DNA from: Elusimicrobia bacterium GWA2_69_24
Lineage (GTDB): Bacteria; Elusimicrobiota; Elusimicrobia; UBA1565
Direction of reading: 5' to 3'
NCBI GenBank assembly: GCA_001799695.1
Contig: MGTY01000044.1
Coordinates: forward strand, 1,519-50,006
DNA: 48,488 bases
Position numbers and translations under genes: made by a program. Positions 17,801 through 25,338 of the stretch are shown here, piece by piece. Under the pieces are notes generated by a model. The model saw nothing but the letters and a program-made list of their open reading frames with translations. It was not told the origin of the DNA and ran no database searches. The number at the start of each line of letters is the position of its first letter. The stretch's first letter is position 1.

Positions 17801-18421
17801 ACCGAGCTCGACGCCGGCTACCGGTCCCGCGAGGAGGCGCTCGACCTCAAGTATCTGGAGCTCGAGAAGAAGCTCACCACCGAGCGCGTCTCGCGCGAGA
17901 ACCAGTGGAACCTGGCCAAACAGCAGATCGTGGAGCGCGAGATCGGGGTCCTGCAGAAGGAGTTCGAGGACAAGCAGGCCGAGCTCCAGGAGAAGTCCGC
18001 CGAGATGGCCCGGGTCTTCGACGAGCGGCGCAAGGACCTCGAGGACCAGATCGACAAGCGGCGCAAGGAGCTGGAGCACTCGGTGACGCAGGAAAGGGAC
18101 GGGGTCCGCGCCTTCCTCGACCGCCGCGCCAAGGAACTGGAGGACGCCTACCGGGAGAAGTACGCGGAGCTGGAGAAGGAGAAGAGCCGCGCCACGTCCT
18201 GGATCCAGCAGAAGGAGGAGGAGCTCCTGGAGGCCCACCAGCGCCTGGAGACCGAGTCGCGCAAGGCCTGGGAGCTCAAGCAGCTCGAGCTCTCCCACGC
18301 CTACGAGGAGAAGCTGCGCAAGATCTCGGAAGAGCGCGAGAGCCTGCGCAAGGACTACGAGCGGCGCATCCGCGAAGTCGAGATGCGCGGCACGCAGCGG
18401 CCCACCACCAAGGACGACTGA
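14852..18421 (+). CDS. Giant coiled-coil protein (1189 aa)
   Basis: The protein is almost wholly Glu/Lys/Arg/Gln/Leu/Ala with heptad spacing from about residue 20 to the end, and few prolines or glycines. There is no signal peptide, Walker motif, hinge or membrane segment, so it is not an SMC protein and is probably cytoplasmic. A semi-regular pattern of single tryptophans recurs (LRWSLEK, LRWQST, EEWEAQ, KAWEAN, TSWIQQK, KAWELKQ). The N-terminus (MDNKFLDPTSVNDVETARLA) is the only non-repetitive part. GGGAG stands 6 nt before the ATG. It could be a filament or scaffold (crescentin/FilP-like behaviour), but sequence gives no specific function. It is monocistronic. Confidence 0.9.
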   Translation: MDNKFLDPTSVNDVETARLALRWSLEKIHALQDELNKAKETATDAVDKLRLTTEQIAQKDAAILRWQSTIKAWEANYKDQAKLEAEIRARLAKEMTFEEDAGHKEARRQLELHIEAFKTEIREKEAAMGDLRRQIIDAVKTARIDKEKEMLATLAHQERAFEETKESLLERLRIQQEVIRAKERDLEEQQRLLDEKIRAKETEFRRRYERQEEELLKHNREAIQREEVNVAQRFESKLAHQEALLRQKEAQIEGRRSQLEAEHAKRMEELEAAYQHKHEKEWGRLQERLEVERKLLEEHYRQKEAKLDEDILRRNEEVQTHYQQTEEALIAKYQTIQKQLIEKEKQLWAGHQKHLDAFLEKNRAEINQQREELEASYEKREKDLFEKQKTLEADYQSKEADVFTRQQQLEADYRAKEAALTDKRNHLYAELADRTREEWEAQSRKLSDALEEQRRKLEIERQTMSANLLKKEEELLARAQQMEAGAAEHWAQRERELQAEHQKSLTAARDRFAAEIDAERRQNDAVLAKREEELSHAFLTRETDLQRTLQGEQTGWLRQQEGAFDALRKQLLEKHMKEAAASRTEFEAQAQSLETQKHHELLEERKNLNAEFRKLSADLESRSQAQRKNLETEMARREAEAAAAARIALNEEIAGFKLADAERQKALEAAQAKLTQDRAALEAHYRELQEKLESTNTDKERTIREEFFARESALKGEIAKKEEQYRETYERAVTQEKQTQAARHAELEKRLREHLAERERQSQETFTRREQEWLVQREDLIKTERDRLQLAFQDKEAALEKLRQGLEERYQNRVAEIDSAMQLKTQRLEEATQRQQEEVEATRLQITIEMRNREAQLQDTFRQKEEGLRRILDERKAELSRMEAEFQAKWVQREAKLQEELTARETAWLNTQREALTQERREMETASQGSWEERRRELEISYQQKEKLLEETIIRRQREVEGGLAQKEKDLILSYEDRMFKARTELDAGYRSREEALDLKYLELEKKLTTERVSRENQWNLAKQQIVEREIGVLQKEFEDKQAELQEKSAEMARVFDERRKDLEDQIDKRRKELEHSVTQERDGVRAFLDRRAKELEDAYREKYAELEKEKSRATSWIQQKEEELLEAHQRLETESRKAWELKQLELSHAYEEKLRKISEERESLRKDYERRIREVEMRGTQRPTTKDD

Positions 18422-18446
18422 CCAAAGATGACGTTTCTCCCGCGGC

Positions 18447-18559
18447 GGGCCGTGATGCCGCACGTCCGGACCGCTCGGCCCGGCGGCCTCGCTTAGCGCT
18501 CGCGGCGCTGAATGTGGTCTGCGCCGCTCGCGAAATCCGGCCGCACGGCATCACGGCCC
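18447..18559. repeat. Long inverted repeat with nested hairpin
   Basis: GGGCCGTGATGCCG (18447-18460) is the exact reverse complement of CGGCATCACGGCCC (18546-18559). Past five mismatched positions the pairing resumes with CCGGA/TCCGG. Inside, GCGGCGC and GCGCCGC form a second hairpin around a 12-nt loop. It is unrelated to the CCGTCA repeat. It may be a MITE remnant, a structured RNA or a strong bidirectional transcription block between converging genes. Confidence 0.7.
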
Positions 18560-18625
18560 ACCGCTTGTTTTCGTTACCGATAGAAGGCAACCCTCCTTCC
18601 CCGATCGCTTTTCCCATCCGCGAGT

Positions 18626-18686
18626 CGTCACCCCGGGCTTGACCCGGGGTCCAAACTCATGGATCCCGGCTTTCGCCGGGATGACG
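18626..18686. repeat. Dispersed palindromic repeat, copy 3
   Basis: Bounded by CGTCA and TGACG, with hairpins CCCCGGG-CTTGA-CCCGGGG and ATCCCGGC-TTTC-GCCGGGAT. It is nearly identical to the 2073-2137 copy, including the CTCATGGATCCCGGC centre. Similarity continues downstream (CGCCTGGGACGAGCCGG, GCCTATC at ~18700-18724). Confidence 0.85.
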
Positions 18687-18755
18687 GCGTGAAGAGGTAC
18701 GCCTGGGACGAGCCGGCGCCTATCAGGGTATGGGGATGCGGCTGAAGAGAGCGGG

Positions 18756-21089
18756 CTACTTGGAGGTGGCGGTGAAGGTGCCGTCCCAATCTACAGCGGG
18801 GGGCTCGGCGCGGTAGGCGGCGATGCGGCCGAGGTACATCTCGTAGAACTTCTCCAGGTGGAAGGGCGCGGTCCGGCACTCGGCGATGAGGCGCTCCGTC
18901 TCGTCCCACTTCTGGGCGCGGTAGGCCGCGATCAGGGCCGCGTGCTTGGGGGCCAGGGCCTGGAACTCCGGCGTCTTCGCCGTCTCCGCATCCCCGGCCA
19001 AGGTGTAGATGTGCACCGGCACCGTCTTCCCCTTCACGCGGATGAGGTCGAGCTCCAAAGCCGCGAAATCCTTGACGTACTCCTTGGTCTTGGGGCCGAT
19101 CACCAGGTCCAGGCCGTAGTTCTTGGACTGCCCTTCCAGGCGCGAGGCCAGGTTCACGTCGTCGCCCAGCACGGAATAGTCGAAGCGCTGGTCCGAGCCC
19201 ATGTTCCCCACGCAGGCGGGCCCGGTATTGACGCCGATCCCCGAGCGGATGGGAATGAACTTGCGGCCCTCCGCCTTGGCATCCGCCTCCCACTCCAGGT
19301 TCAGCTCCGCCAGGTCCCGGCGCATCTGCAGGGCGGCCCGGCAGGCGTTGAGCGCGTGCTCCGGGTCTTCCAAGGGCGCGTTCCAGAAGGCCATGATGCA
19401 GTCGCCCATGTACTTGTCGATCGTGCCTTTGTTGCGCAGGACCAGGTCGGTCATGGGCGTGAGGTAACGGTTGATGAACTGGGTCAGGCCGGCCGCGTCG
19501 AACTGCTCCGAGATGGTGGTAAATCCCCGGATGTCCGAGAACATGAAGGTCAGCTCCCGGGTCTCGCCGCCCAGACGCAGGCGCTTGGGGTCCTGGGCGA
19601 GCTGTTCGACCAGGGCCGGAGAGAGGTAGCGGCTGAAGGCGCCCCGCACTTGCCGCTTCTCGGACTCGGTGCGGAGGAAGTTGATGAGCGAGGTGAGGAT
19701 ATATACCACCAAAACGACGATCCCGGGAGTCACGGGGTCGAACAGGAACCCTTTCGCCGTATAGGAGTACCAAGACCCGCCGAAGGCCAGACCCATCGCG
19801 GCCGCCGCGAGCAAGGCGCCCCAGGCCGCTCCCAACCGCGGCATGAGCGCGATGAGCGCGAAGCAGGCGGCCAGGAGGCTGAAGAATTCGGCGCGGTCCG
19901 CCCAATCGGGCCGGTAGAGGAACTTCTGAAGAAGGGCCTGCTCGCAGACCTGCGCATGGATCTCCACCCCAGGGGCGATCGGATCGAGCGGGGTGGCGCG
20001 CAGGTCCTTGAGCCCCGATGCGCTCGTGCCGATGAAGAGGATCTTCTCCGCCAGGACCGAGGCGTCGAAGCCCTTAGCGAAGATCTTCCAGGCGGGGATG
20101 AAGCGCTCCGAGCGGAAACCCGTGTCAAAGAGGACGATGCTGCCTTCCCCATCGGTGGGGATGGCCAGCGGGCCGATGACTACGCGCGCGATCCCCCCCC
20201 ACCCCCCCATATCCAGCTTGCCGCTGCCGCCGGTAGCCATCACCTTGAACCCGCGGGACCCGGTCGCCACGCGCAGGGCTTCGGACGCGAGGGACGGATA
20301 GGCCTCCCCATCCAGGCGGTAGAGGAGGGGCACGCGGCGGTTGATGCCATCCGCGTCGGGGACGATGCTGAAGGCCCCGGCCCCGGTTGCGGCGTTTTCC
20401 AGGACGGGAAGATTGTTGACCGCGCCGTGGTAGAGGGCGGGGAGGTAGTCCTTCGGATCCTTGGCCTCGACGCTGCCGCCCGTCCGCTGCAGCTCTCCGA
20501 CCGACAGCTTCTTCGCCCCGGATTGTTTCGTGGAAAACAGGAAGCCCGCCTTGACTTTAGGACGGACCCCGTTCGCTTCGCCCACCAGGGAATACCCGGC
20601 GACGACGGGGACCTTCCCGAACGCCCTGGCCAGGATAACATCGTTGTCGGGAAGACCCTTGAGCTTCTCGCGCAAAGCCGGCGGCGCGTCTCCGGGCAGG
20701 ACCTCGGCGATGCGCCGGGGGGACATGCGGTCCGGCTCCGCGAATACCGCGTCGAAAGCCACCGCCGCGGCGCCGGCGGCCCCGAGCCGCCGCACCAGGT
20801 CGGCCAAGAGCGTCCTCGGCCACGGCCACTGCCCGAGCCGGGTCAAACTTTCGTTGTCTATGTCGATGATCCGGACCGGGGCCTCCGGATCGTACTCCCG
20901 GGGGGCGAAGGTCTGGTAGGTGTCGAAGACCCGCAGCCGGAGGGCCCGGAGGACCGACGCATCCATCCACCAGAGGGCCACGAAAGCGACCAGAAAGGCC
21001 ATGGGCAGAACGGCGTAGGCCAATAGCCACCCCAGATCGCTGCGGCGGTCCTTGAGGCCGGACACGCGCGCGCGCACGCCCTTGATCAT
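18756..21089 (-). CDS. CHASE2-domain class III adenylate cyclase
   Basis: 777 residues from ATG 21089 (AGGAAG upstream). Layout: TM1 ~22-41; exported CHASE2 domain ~45-395; three membrane helices ~403-470; cyclase domain ~510-700. Metal ligands D519 (MFSDIRGFT) and D563 (YMGDCIMAFW) are present, as is the GDDVNLASRLEG motif with transition-state N646 and R650, so it should be active. It would make cAMP in response to a periplasmic signal. It diverges from the barrel/FecR operon. CHASE2 cyclases beside FecR-domain proteins are a recurring bacterial arrangement. The chemical stimulus is unknown. Confidence 0.93.
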   Translation of the reverse strand: MIKGVRARVSGLKDRRSDLGWLLAYAVLPMAFLVAFVALWWMDASVLRALRLRVFDTYQTFAPREYDPEAPVRIIDIDNESLTRLGQWPWPRTLLADLVRRLGAAGAAAVAFDAVFAEPDRMSPRRIAEVLPGDAPPALREKLKGLPDNDVILARAFGKVPVVAGYSLVGEANGVRPKVKAGFLFSTKQSGAKKLSVGELQRTGGSVEAKDPKDYLPALYHGAVNNLPVLENAATGAGAFSIVPDADGINRRVPLLYRLDGEAYPSLASEALRVATGSRGFKVMATGGSGKLDMGGWGGIARVVIGPLAIPTDGEGSIVLFDTGFRSERFIPAWKIFAKGFDASVLAEKILFIGTSASGLKDLRATPLDPIAPGVEIHAQVCEQALLQKFLYRPDWADRAEFFSLLAACFALIALMPRLGAAWGALLAAAAMGLAFGGSWYSYTAKGFLFDPVTPGIVVLVVYILTSLINFLRTESEKRQVRGAFSRYLSPALVEQLAQDPKRLRLGGETRELTFMFSDIRGFTTISEQFDAAGLTQFINRYLTPMTDLVLRNKGTIDKYMGDCIMAFWNAPLEDPEHALNACRAALQMRRDLAELNLEWEADAKAEGRKFIPIRSGIGVNTGPACVGNMGSDQRFDYSVLGDDVNLASRLEGQSKNYGLDLVIGPKTKEYVKDFAALELDLIRVKGKTVPVHIYTLAGDAETAKTPEFQALAPKHAALIAAYRAQKWDETERLIAECRTAPFHLEKFYEMYLGRIAAYRAEPPAVDWDGTFTATSK

Positions 21090-21195
21090 TAACCGATTCT
21101 TCCTTATATCGCGCCGCGGATGCAACCGGATGGGCGGCAATCTTGATTCGAGTTCCCAGATGTGCGAACATTGCTTCTTGAGAAGAGGGAGCCCC

Positions 21196-22584
21196 ATGAC
21201 CAGATCCTTCGGATTATCGTTGACCATCCTGTCCATCCTCGCCCTCCCCGTCCTGGCCCAGGACCTGCCCAAGGAAGTCACCCGACCCGGCGACGCCCTG
21301 AAAAACGCGGATTCCGCGGCGCGCGCGGCGGAGGCCGCGAGGCAGCGATCCCTCGAGAGCGGCGCGGACATCACCTACGAGCGCATCCTGGAGAACCCGG
21401 ATGACATCGAGTTGAACTACCGCTACGCGCAGAGCCAGGTCCGCAAGGGCGACCTGCGCGGCGCGGCCGCTACGCTGGAACGCATCCTCATGGTCGATCC
21501 GGCCCTGCCCAAGGTCCGGCTCTTCTACGCGGTGGTGCTCTACCGCCTCGACAGCCTGCCCGAAGCCCGCAAGGAACTCCTGGCGCTGAAAGGTCAGCGC
21601 ATGCCGGAGAGCCTCCGTTCGGAGATCGAGGACTACCTCGCGCGCATCGACCGGCGCACCAAGCGCACCCTGCTGAGCGCGCTCCTGGGCATCGGCTACG
21701 AATACGACGTCAACCGCAACGCCGCCCCGGCGAGCAATTCCCGCCTGTTCGGGGGCAACGAAGTCACCTTGGCCAGCGGCCGCCGCGTGGCCGACCACAG
21801 CGCCATGTTCCTGGCCAAGCTCGGAGCCGAGCGCGACCTGGGGCTGCAGGCCGGACACACCCTGAACACGGACTTCACCTACTACCGCTCCGAGCAGAGC
21901 ATCGTCGACAACCTGGACCTCCAGGCCTATTCCTTATCCCTCGGCGGGGTCTACAAGCACCGGCTCGGGAACCTCTCCCCGACGCTCTTCGTCGACCACG
22001 TCCGCCTCGCCCAGGAGACCTACCTGCGGACCCGGGGGCTCGGCCTGCGCTACGACCGGCCGATCACCAGCCGCCTCTCCGCCTTCGCGGAGCTCAAGAA
22101 CGGGTTCCAGGACTTCCTCAACACCAGCATCGTCCCCACGGGCCGCGATCGCCGGGGCGCCTACTGGGACTTGGGCTACGGCGGCGCCTATGTGCTCAAC
22201 CCGACCCATCGCCTGAGCCTGTCCATGGGACACGAGCGCAAGGACTCCGAGGCTGACTTCCAGGATTACTATCGGCACCGATGGGACCTCAGCCACGCCT
22301 GGCTGCTCGGCCAGGGGCGTTTCCTGCTGAGCTCCGTCAACTACAACTGGGACCGCTACGACGCCGCGGATCAGTCGGTCTGCTCGGTCAAGCGCGTGGA
22401 CCACGCCTACCGGCTGAGCGGGACCTTCGGCACGCCGCTGGGATTCATCTATAAGCCCCTGAAGGACCTCCTATGGACCTTTACCTACGAATACTTGAAG
22501 TCGCGCTCGAACATCGTCAACTACGCCTACTCGAACAACCGCATTTCCACGATGCTGACCTATCAGTGGGGAGGTGCCTTCTGA
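21196..22584 (+). CDS. TPR plus outer-membrane beta-barrel protein (DUF560/Slam-like)
   Basis: 462 residues from ATG 21196, with GAGGGAG 4 nt before it. Signal peptide MTRSFGLSLTILSILALPVLA. Residues ~45-160 are helical TPR-like repeats (YERILENPDDIELNYRYAQS, LERILMVDPALPKVRLFYAV). From ~160 onward come amphipathic beta strands (LGIGYEYDVNRNAA, HTLNTDFTYYRSE, FTYEYLKSRSN) ending in TYQWGGAF with terminal Phe. TPR followed by a 14-strand-type barrel is the layout of Slam/DUF560 proteins, which move or display surface proteins; assignment is by architecture. The stop overlaps the FecR-protein start by 1 nt, so the FecR protein is the likely partner or cargo. Confidence 0.75.
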   Translation: MTRSFGLSLTILSILALPVLAQDLPKEVTRPGDALKNADSAARAAEAARQRSLESGADITYERILENPDDIELNYRYAQSQVRKGDLRGAAATLERILMVDPALPKVRLFYAVVLYRLDSLPEARKELLALKGQRMPESLRSEIEDYLARIDRRTKRTLLSALLGIGYEYDVNRNAAPASNSRLFGGNEVTLASGRRVADHSAMFLAKLGAERDLGLQAGHTLNTDFTYYRSEQSIVDNLDLQAYSLSLGGVYKHRLGNLSPTLFVDHVRLAQETYLRTRGLGLRYDRPITSRLSAFAELKNGFQDFLNTSIVPTGRDRRGAYWDLGYGGAYVLNPTHRLSLSMGHERKDSEADFQDYYRHRWDLSHAWLLGQGRFLLSSVNYNWDRYDAADQSVCSVKRVDHAYRLSGTFGTPLGFIYKPLKDLLWTFTYEYLKSRSNIVNYAYSNNRISTMLTYQWGGAF

Positions 22585-23870
22585 TGAAGAAATCACTCGC
22601 TCTGGCGTCCATACTCGGGATGCTTTGCGGCAATCCGGCCGCCGCCGCTCTGACCCGCATCGGCGCGGCCGGCGGCGTCGGCGGCAAGGTCCTGGCCCTG
22701 GCCCCGGAGGCCGGGGCGGTCGGCCGCATCATGGCCAGCGGGCAGACGGTCTATTTCAAAGACCAGGTCTCCACGGGACCCGGCGCCCGGATGCAGGTGC
22801 TCCTCCTCGACGAAACGGTCTTCACCCTCGGGCCCAACAGCGAGCTCATCCTCGATGAGTTCGTCTACGACCCCTTCACCCAGACCGGGAAGGTCGCGGC
22901 CAAGATCACTCAAGGGGTGTTCCGGATGGTGACGGGCAACGTCGGGCGCAAGCGGCCGTCCGACGTCAGCATCAAGCTCCCCACCGGCACCATCGGCATC
23001 CGCGGCACCATCGTGGGCGGCCGCGTGGACGGGAACACGGCCCTCGTGGCCCTGCTCGGCCCAGGCGGCCAGAACGACGCCAACGAGCGGCCGGGCAGCA
23101 TCGCGGTGCAGAACGCGGGCGTGACCGTGGACATCACCCGGCCCGGCTACGCCACCAAGATCGAGGGCCCGGGCATACCGCCCACCCCGCCCTTCCAGCT
23201 CACCCCCGCCCAGTTGGCCCAGCTGGGCACCGCCCCGGCGCCCGAAGCGTCGAAATCCGGGGAGTCGGGGGCGAGTCCGGCGGAAAGCGGAGAGAAATCC
23301 CTTTCCGAGGAATCCGGCGAGACCACCGCGTCCGCCCAGGGCGACCTCTCCCAGACCGTGACCACGGGCGGCCTGGCCCAGGATTTCAACCAGACCACCG
23401 TCGTCGCGTCCCAGACCGGAGGCGGGATCGTGGACGGCCCCTCGACCTGGGACCAGGTGCGCAACTCGGTGATCACCGGGAGCGGATACTACACGATCAG
23501 CGGCGTCTGCTCCATCCAGGGATTCCAGAGCGGGAGCTCGAACTATTCCTTCTTCGTGGACGTGGACTTCGGGAACAAGGCCGTCACGAACTGGTCGCTC
23601 GGCCTGAACGGAGGAGTCCTGGGGAACCTGTCCGCCAGCCGCAACAGCTCCACTTGGCCGAGCGGCATCCCCTTCGGGGCCGGCGGCGCCGCCGCCTACG
23701 TCTTCACGGCGAGCGACCTGTCGGGCGCCACCGGTTTCGCCGGCTCGAACTTCACGTTCCAGAACGCGGGCGGGGTGGCCGCCCAGCAGATGCAGATGAA
23801 CCTCGTCTACACCGACGGTTCCTCTTCGATCGCCCCCGGAACGGCCTCGGGGACCGCGCCGTTCCAATGA
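22584..23870 (+). CDS. Exported FecR-domain protein
   Basis: 428 residues with signal peptide MKKSLALASILGMLCGNPAAAA. The FecR domain at ~45-150 contains ASGQTVYFKDQVSTGPGARM, ETVFTLGPNSELILDEFVYD and TGTIGIRGT. A Pro- and Ser/Glu/Gly-rich linker at ~193-250 and a beta-rich C-terminal domain (~280-428) with many Gly/Ser/Asn follow, ending without an anchor. Unlike classical FecR it has no cytoplasmic anti-sigma part or membrane helix, so here the domain is an exported ligand-binding or adhesive module. It starts within the barrel gene's stop (TGATG), with GGGGAGG upstream. Confidence 0.85.
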   Translation: MKKSLALASILGMLCGNPAAAALTRIGAAGGVGGKVLALAPEAGAVGRIMASGQTVYFKDQVSTGPGARMQVLLLDETVFTLGPNSELILDEFVYDPFTQTGKVAAKITQGVFRMVTGNVGRKRPSDVSIKLPTGTIGIRGTIVGGRVDGNTALVALLGPGGQNDANERPGSIAVQNAGVTVDITRPGYATKIEGPGIPPTPPFQLTPAQLAQLGTAPAPEASKSGESGASPAESGEKSLSEESGETTASAQGDLSQTVTTGGLAQDFNQTTVVASQTGGGIVDGPSTWDQVRNSVITGSGYYTISGVCSIQGFQSGSSNYSFFVDVDFGNKAVTNWSLGLNGGVLGNLSASRNSSTWPSGIPFGAGGAAAYVFTASDLSGATGFAGSNFTFQNAGGVAAQQMQMNLVYTDGSSSIAPGTASGTAPFQ

Positions 23871-24271
23871 ACGAGCGGAGCGACCGGCGCCCCTGGGGAC
23901 GCTGGGAGATACTCCGGGAGGAGCCGGGCTACAAGGTCAAGCGCATCACCGTTCTTGCGGGAAAACGCTTGAGCTACCAGAAGCATCGGCGGCGGCAGGA
24001 ACAGTGGACGGTCGTGCGCGGCTCGGGGCTCGTGACGCTGGAGGGGCGGGAACTGCGCCTGGGCCGCGGGGAATCCGTGCGCATCCCCCTGGGCGCCGCG
24101 CACCGCATCCGGAGCACGGGGCGCTCGGAGCTCGTATTCATCGAAGTGCAGACCGGCTCGTACCTGGGGGAAGACGACATCATCCGGCTGGCCGATGATT
24201 TCGGCCGGGCCGACACGACTCAAGGAGGACGGAGACCATGCTCGAAACCTGCGCGCAGCACCCGAAGATGA
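23867..24271 (+). CDS. Stand-alone phosphomannose-isomerase-type cupin
   Basis: 134 residues. The body matches the C-terminal cupin of bifunctional ManC/AlgA (type II mannose-6-phosphate isomerase): RPWGRWEIL, YKVKRITVLAGKRLSYQKHR, EQWTVVRGSGLVTLEGRE, ESVRIPLGAAHRI, EVQTGSYLGEDDIIRLADDFGR. The guanylyltransferase half is absent, so it probably isomerises mannose-6-phosphate/fructose-6-phosphate or a related sugar. In the first metal-site block the usual QxH-rich motif reads SYQKHRRRQEQW. It overlaps the FecR gene by 4 nt. Its last ~11 codons overlap the start of the next gene in another frame. Confidence 0.85.
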   Translation: MNERSDRRPWGRWEILREEPGYKVKRITVLAGKRLSYQKHRRRQEQWTVVRGSGLVTLEGRELRLGRGESVRIPLGAAHRIRSTGRSELVFIEVQTGSYLGEDDIIRLADDFGRADTTQGGRRPCSKPARSTRR

Positions 24272-25338
24272 ACCCAGCCGCGGCCCCCAACCCCGAGTGG
24301 GAGAGCTTCTACCGCAAGGACATCACCGAAAAACTCCCCACCTTCAGCCGCGACGGACGTCTCTGCGACTGCCTCTTCGCCCAGCAGTTCGACCGCGATC
24401 TTTTGGACCGCCTTTGCCGCCTGGCCGACCACATGCGCGACATCACCAAGACCCGCCACGGCGACGACTTCCTGCGCGGCCTCCTGGCCAACAAACGGGC
24501 CATGCTCTTCTTCTCCCAACCCTCCACCCGGACCTTCCTCTCGTTCATGAGCGCCTGCCAGATCCTGGGCATCCGGGTCCTGGAGATCCGCGACCTCAAG
24601 ACCTCCTCCCAGGTCAAGGGCGAGTCCATCGAGGACACCATCCGCACCTTCGCCGCCTACGTGGACCTCATCATCATGCGCCACCACACCCCGGGCTTCG
24701 TCGAGAAAGCCTCCTGGGTCCTGCAGACCGGCCACCGCCCGGTCTCGGTCATCAACGCGGGCTCCGGCGCGGACCAGCACCCGACCCAGGCCCTGCTCGA
24801 CATCTACACCCTCAACCGCTACCTGCCCGGCGGCCTCGACGGCAAGCACCTGGTCATGGTGGGCGACCTCAAGCGCGGGCGGACGGTGCGCTCGCTGTCG
24901 TACCTCATGAAGAACTACCAGGGCGTCCGGCTCACCTTCGTGGCCCCGGAAGCCTTCCGCATGGAGCCCGACATCCTCGCCTTCCTCAACCGCCACCAGA
25001 TCCCGCACCGCGAGACCGACGACCTGGCCTCCACGCTCAAGGAAGCCGACGCCGTCTATATGACCCGCATCCAGGACGAGCACGACGCGGGCGGCGAATC
25101 CCAGCGCGTGGACTACAGCCCCTTCCATATCGGGACCGCGCAGATGGCCAAGCTCCCCAAGCACGCCGTGCTCATGCATCCCCTGCCCCGGCGCGAGGAG
25201 ATCCACCCCGACGTGGACAAGGACCCCCGCGCCGTCTACTGGCGCCAGGAGCGCAACGGCATGTGGATCCGCACGGCCCTCATCGCCTATCTCTTCCGGA
25301 TGGAGAAGGCCGTCCTGGGGCATCACTCGGAAGGCTGA
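24238..25338 (+). CDS. pyrB: Aspartate carbamoyltransferase catalytic chain
   Basis: 366 residues, longer than the usual ~310 because of an N-terminal extension of about 25 residues and insertions. Carbamoyl-phosphate loop PSTRTF (95-100), HHTPGF, DQHPTQALLDIYT, GDLKRGRTVRSL and MHPLPRREEI are all present, so it should be active in pyrimidine synthesis. The start at 24238 has AAGGAGG 9 nt upstream. An alternative ATG at 24268 forms an ATGA overlap with the cupin stop, and both fit the reading frame. No regulatory chain (pyrI) or other pyr gene is nearby. Confidence 0.92.
   Translation: MLETCAQHPKMNPAAAPNPEWESFYRKDITEKLPTFSRDGRLCDCLFAQQFDRDLLDRLCRLADHMRDITKTRHGDDFLRGLLANKRAMLFFSQPSTRTFLSFMSACQILGIRVLEIRDLKTSSQVKGESIEDTIRTFAAYVDLIIMRHHTPGFVEKASWVLQTGHRPVSVINAGSGADQHPTQALLDIYTLNRYLPGGLDGKHLVMVGDLKRGRTVRSLSYLMKNYQGVRLTFVAPEAFRMEPDILAFLNRHQIPHRETDDLASTLKEADAVYMTRIQDEHDAGGESQRVDYSPFHIGTAQMAKLPKHAVLMHPLPRREEIHPDVDKDPRAVYWRQERNGMWIRTALIAYLFRMEKAVLGHHSEG

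Larger units (their letters stand above)
18422..18755. other. 334-bp non-coding region with inverted repeats
   Basis: No gene is supported here. It contains a long imperfect inverted repeat (18447-18559), a palindromic repeat copy (18626-18686) and, after it, a ~45-bp extension shared with the 2.1-kb copy. It separates the 3' ends of the coiled-coil gene and the cyclase gene. GC and composition remain like the neighbours except for a slightly AT-richer stretch at ~18565-18600. Confidence 0.7.

Noticed and set aside
14852-18421. Annotation as SMC/Rad50-type ATPase or phage tape measure
   Set aside because: No Walker A/B, hinge or zinc hook, and no phage genes nearby.
14753-18463. A 1236-codon open frame antisense to the coiled-coil gene
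   Set aside because: GC-rich GAG/AAG/CTC codons of a coiled coil read as CTC/CTT/GAG on the other strand and remove stops. The product is a Leu/Gly/Glu low-complexity string with no domain, and the sense protein has clear heptads and a ribosome-binding site.
22593-23867. Long antisense frame over the FecR-domain gene
   Set aside because: Low-complexity product; the sense strand has signal peptide, FecR motifs and overlapping start/stop codons with its neighbours.
23867-24271. Annotation as full mannose-1-phosphate guanylyltransferase
   Set aside because: Only the C-terminal cupin domain is present; no nucleotidyltransferase motif upstream in frame.
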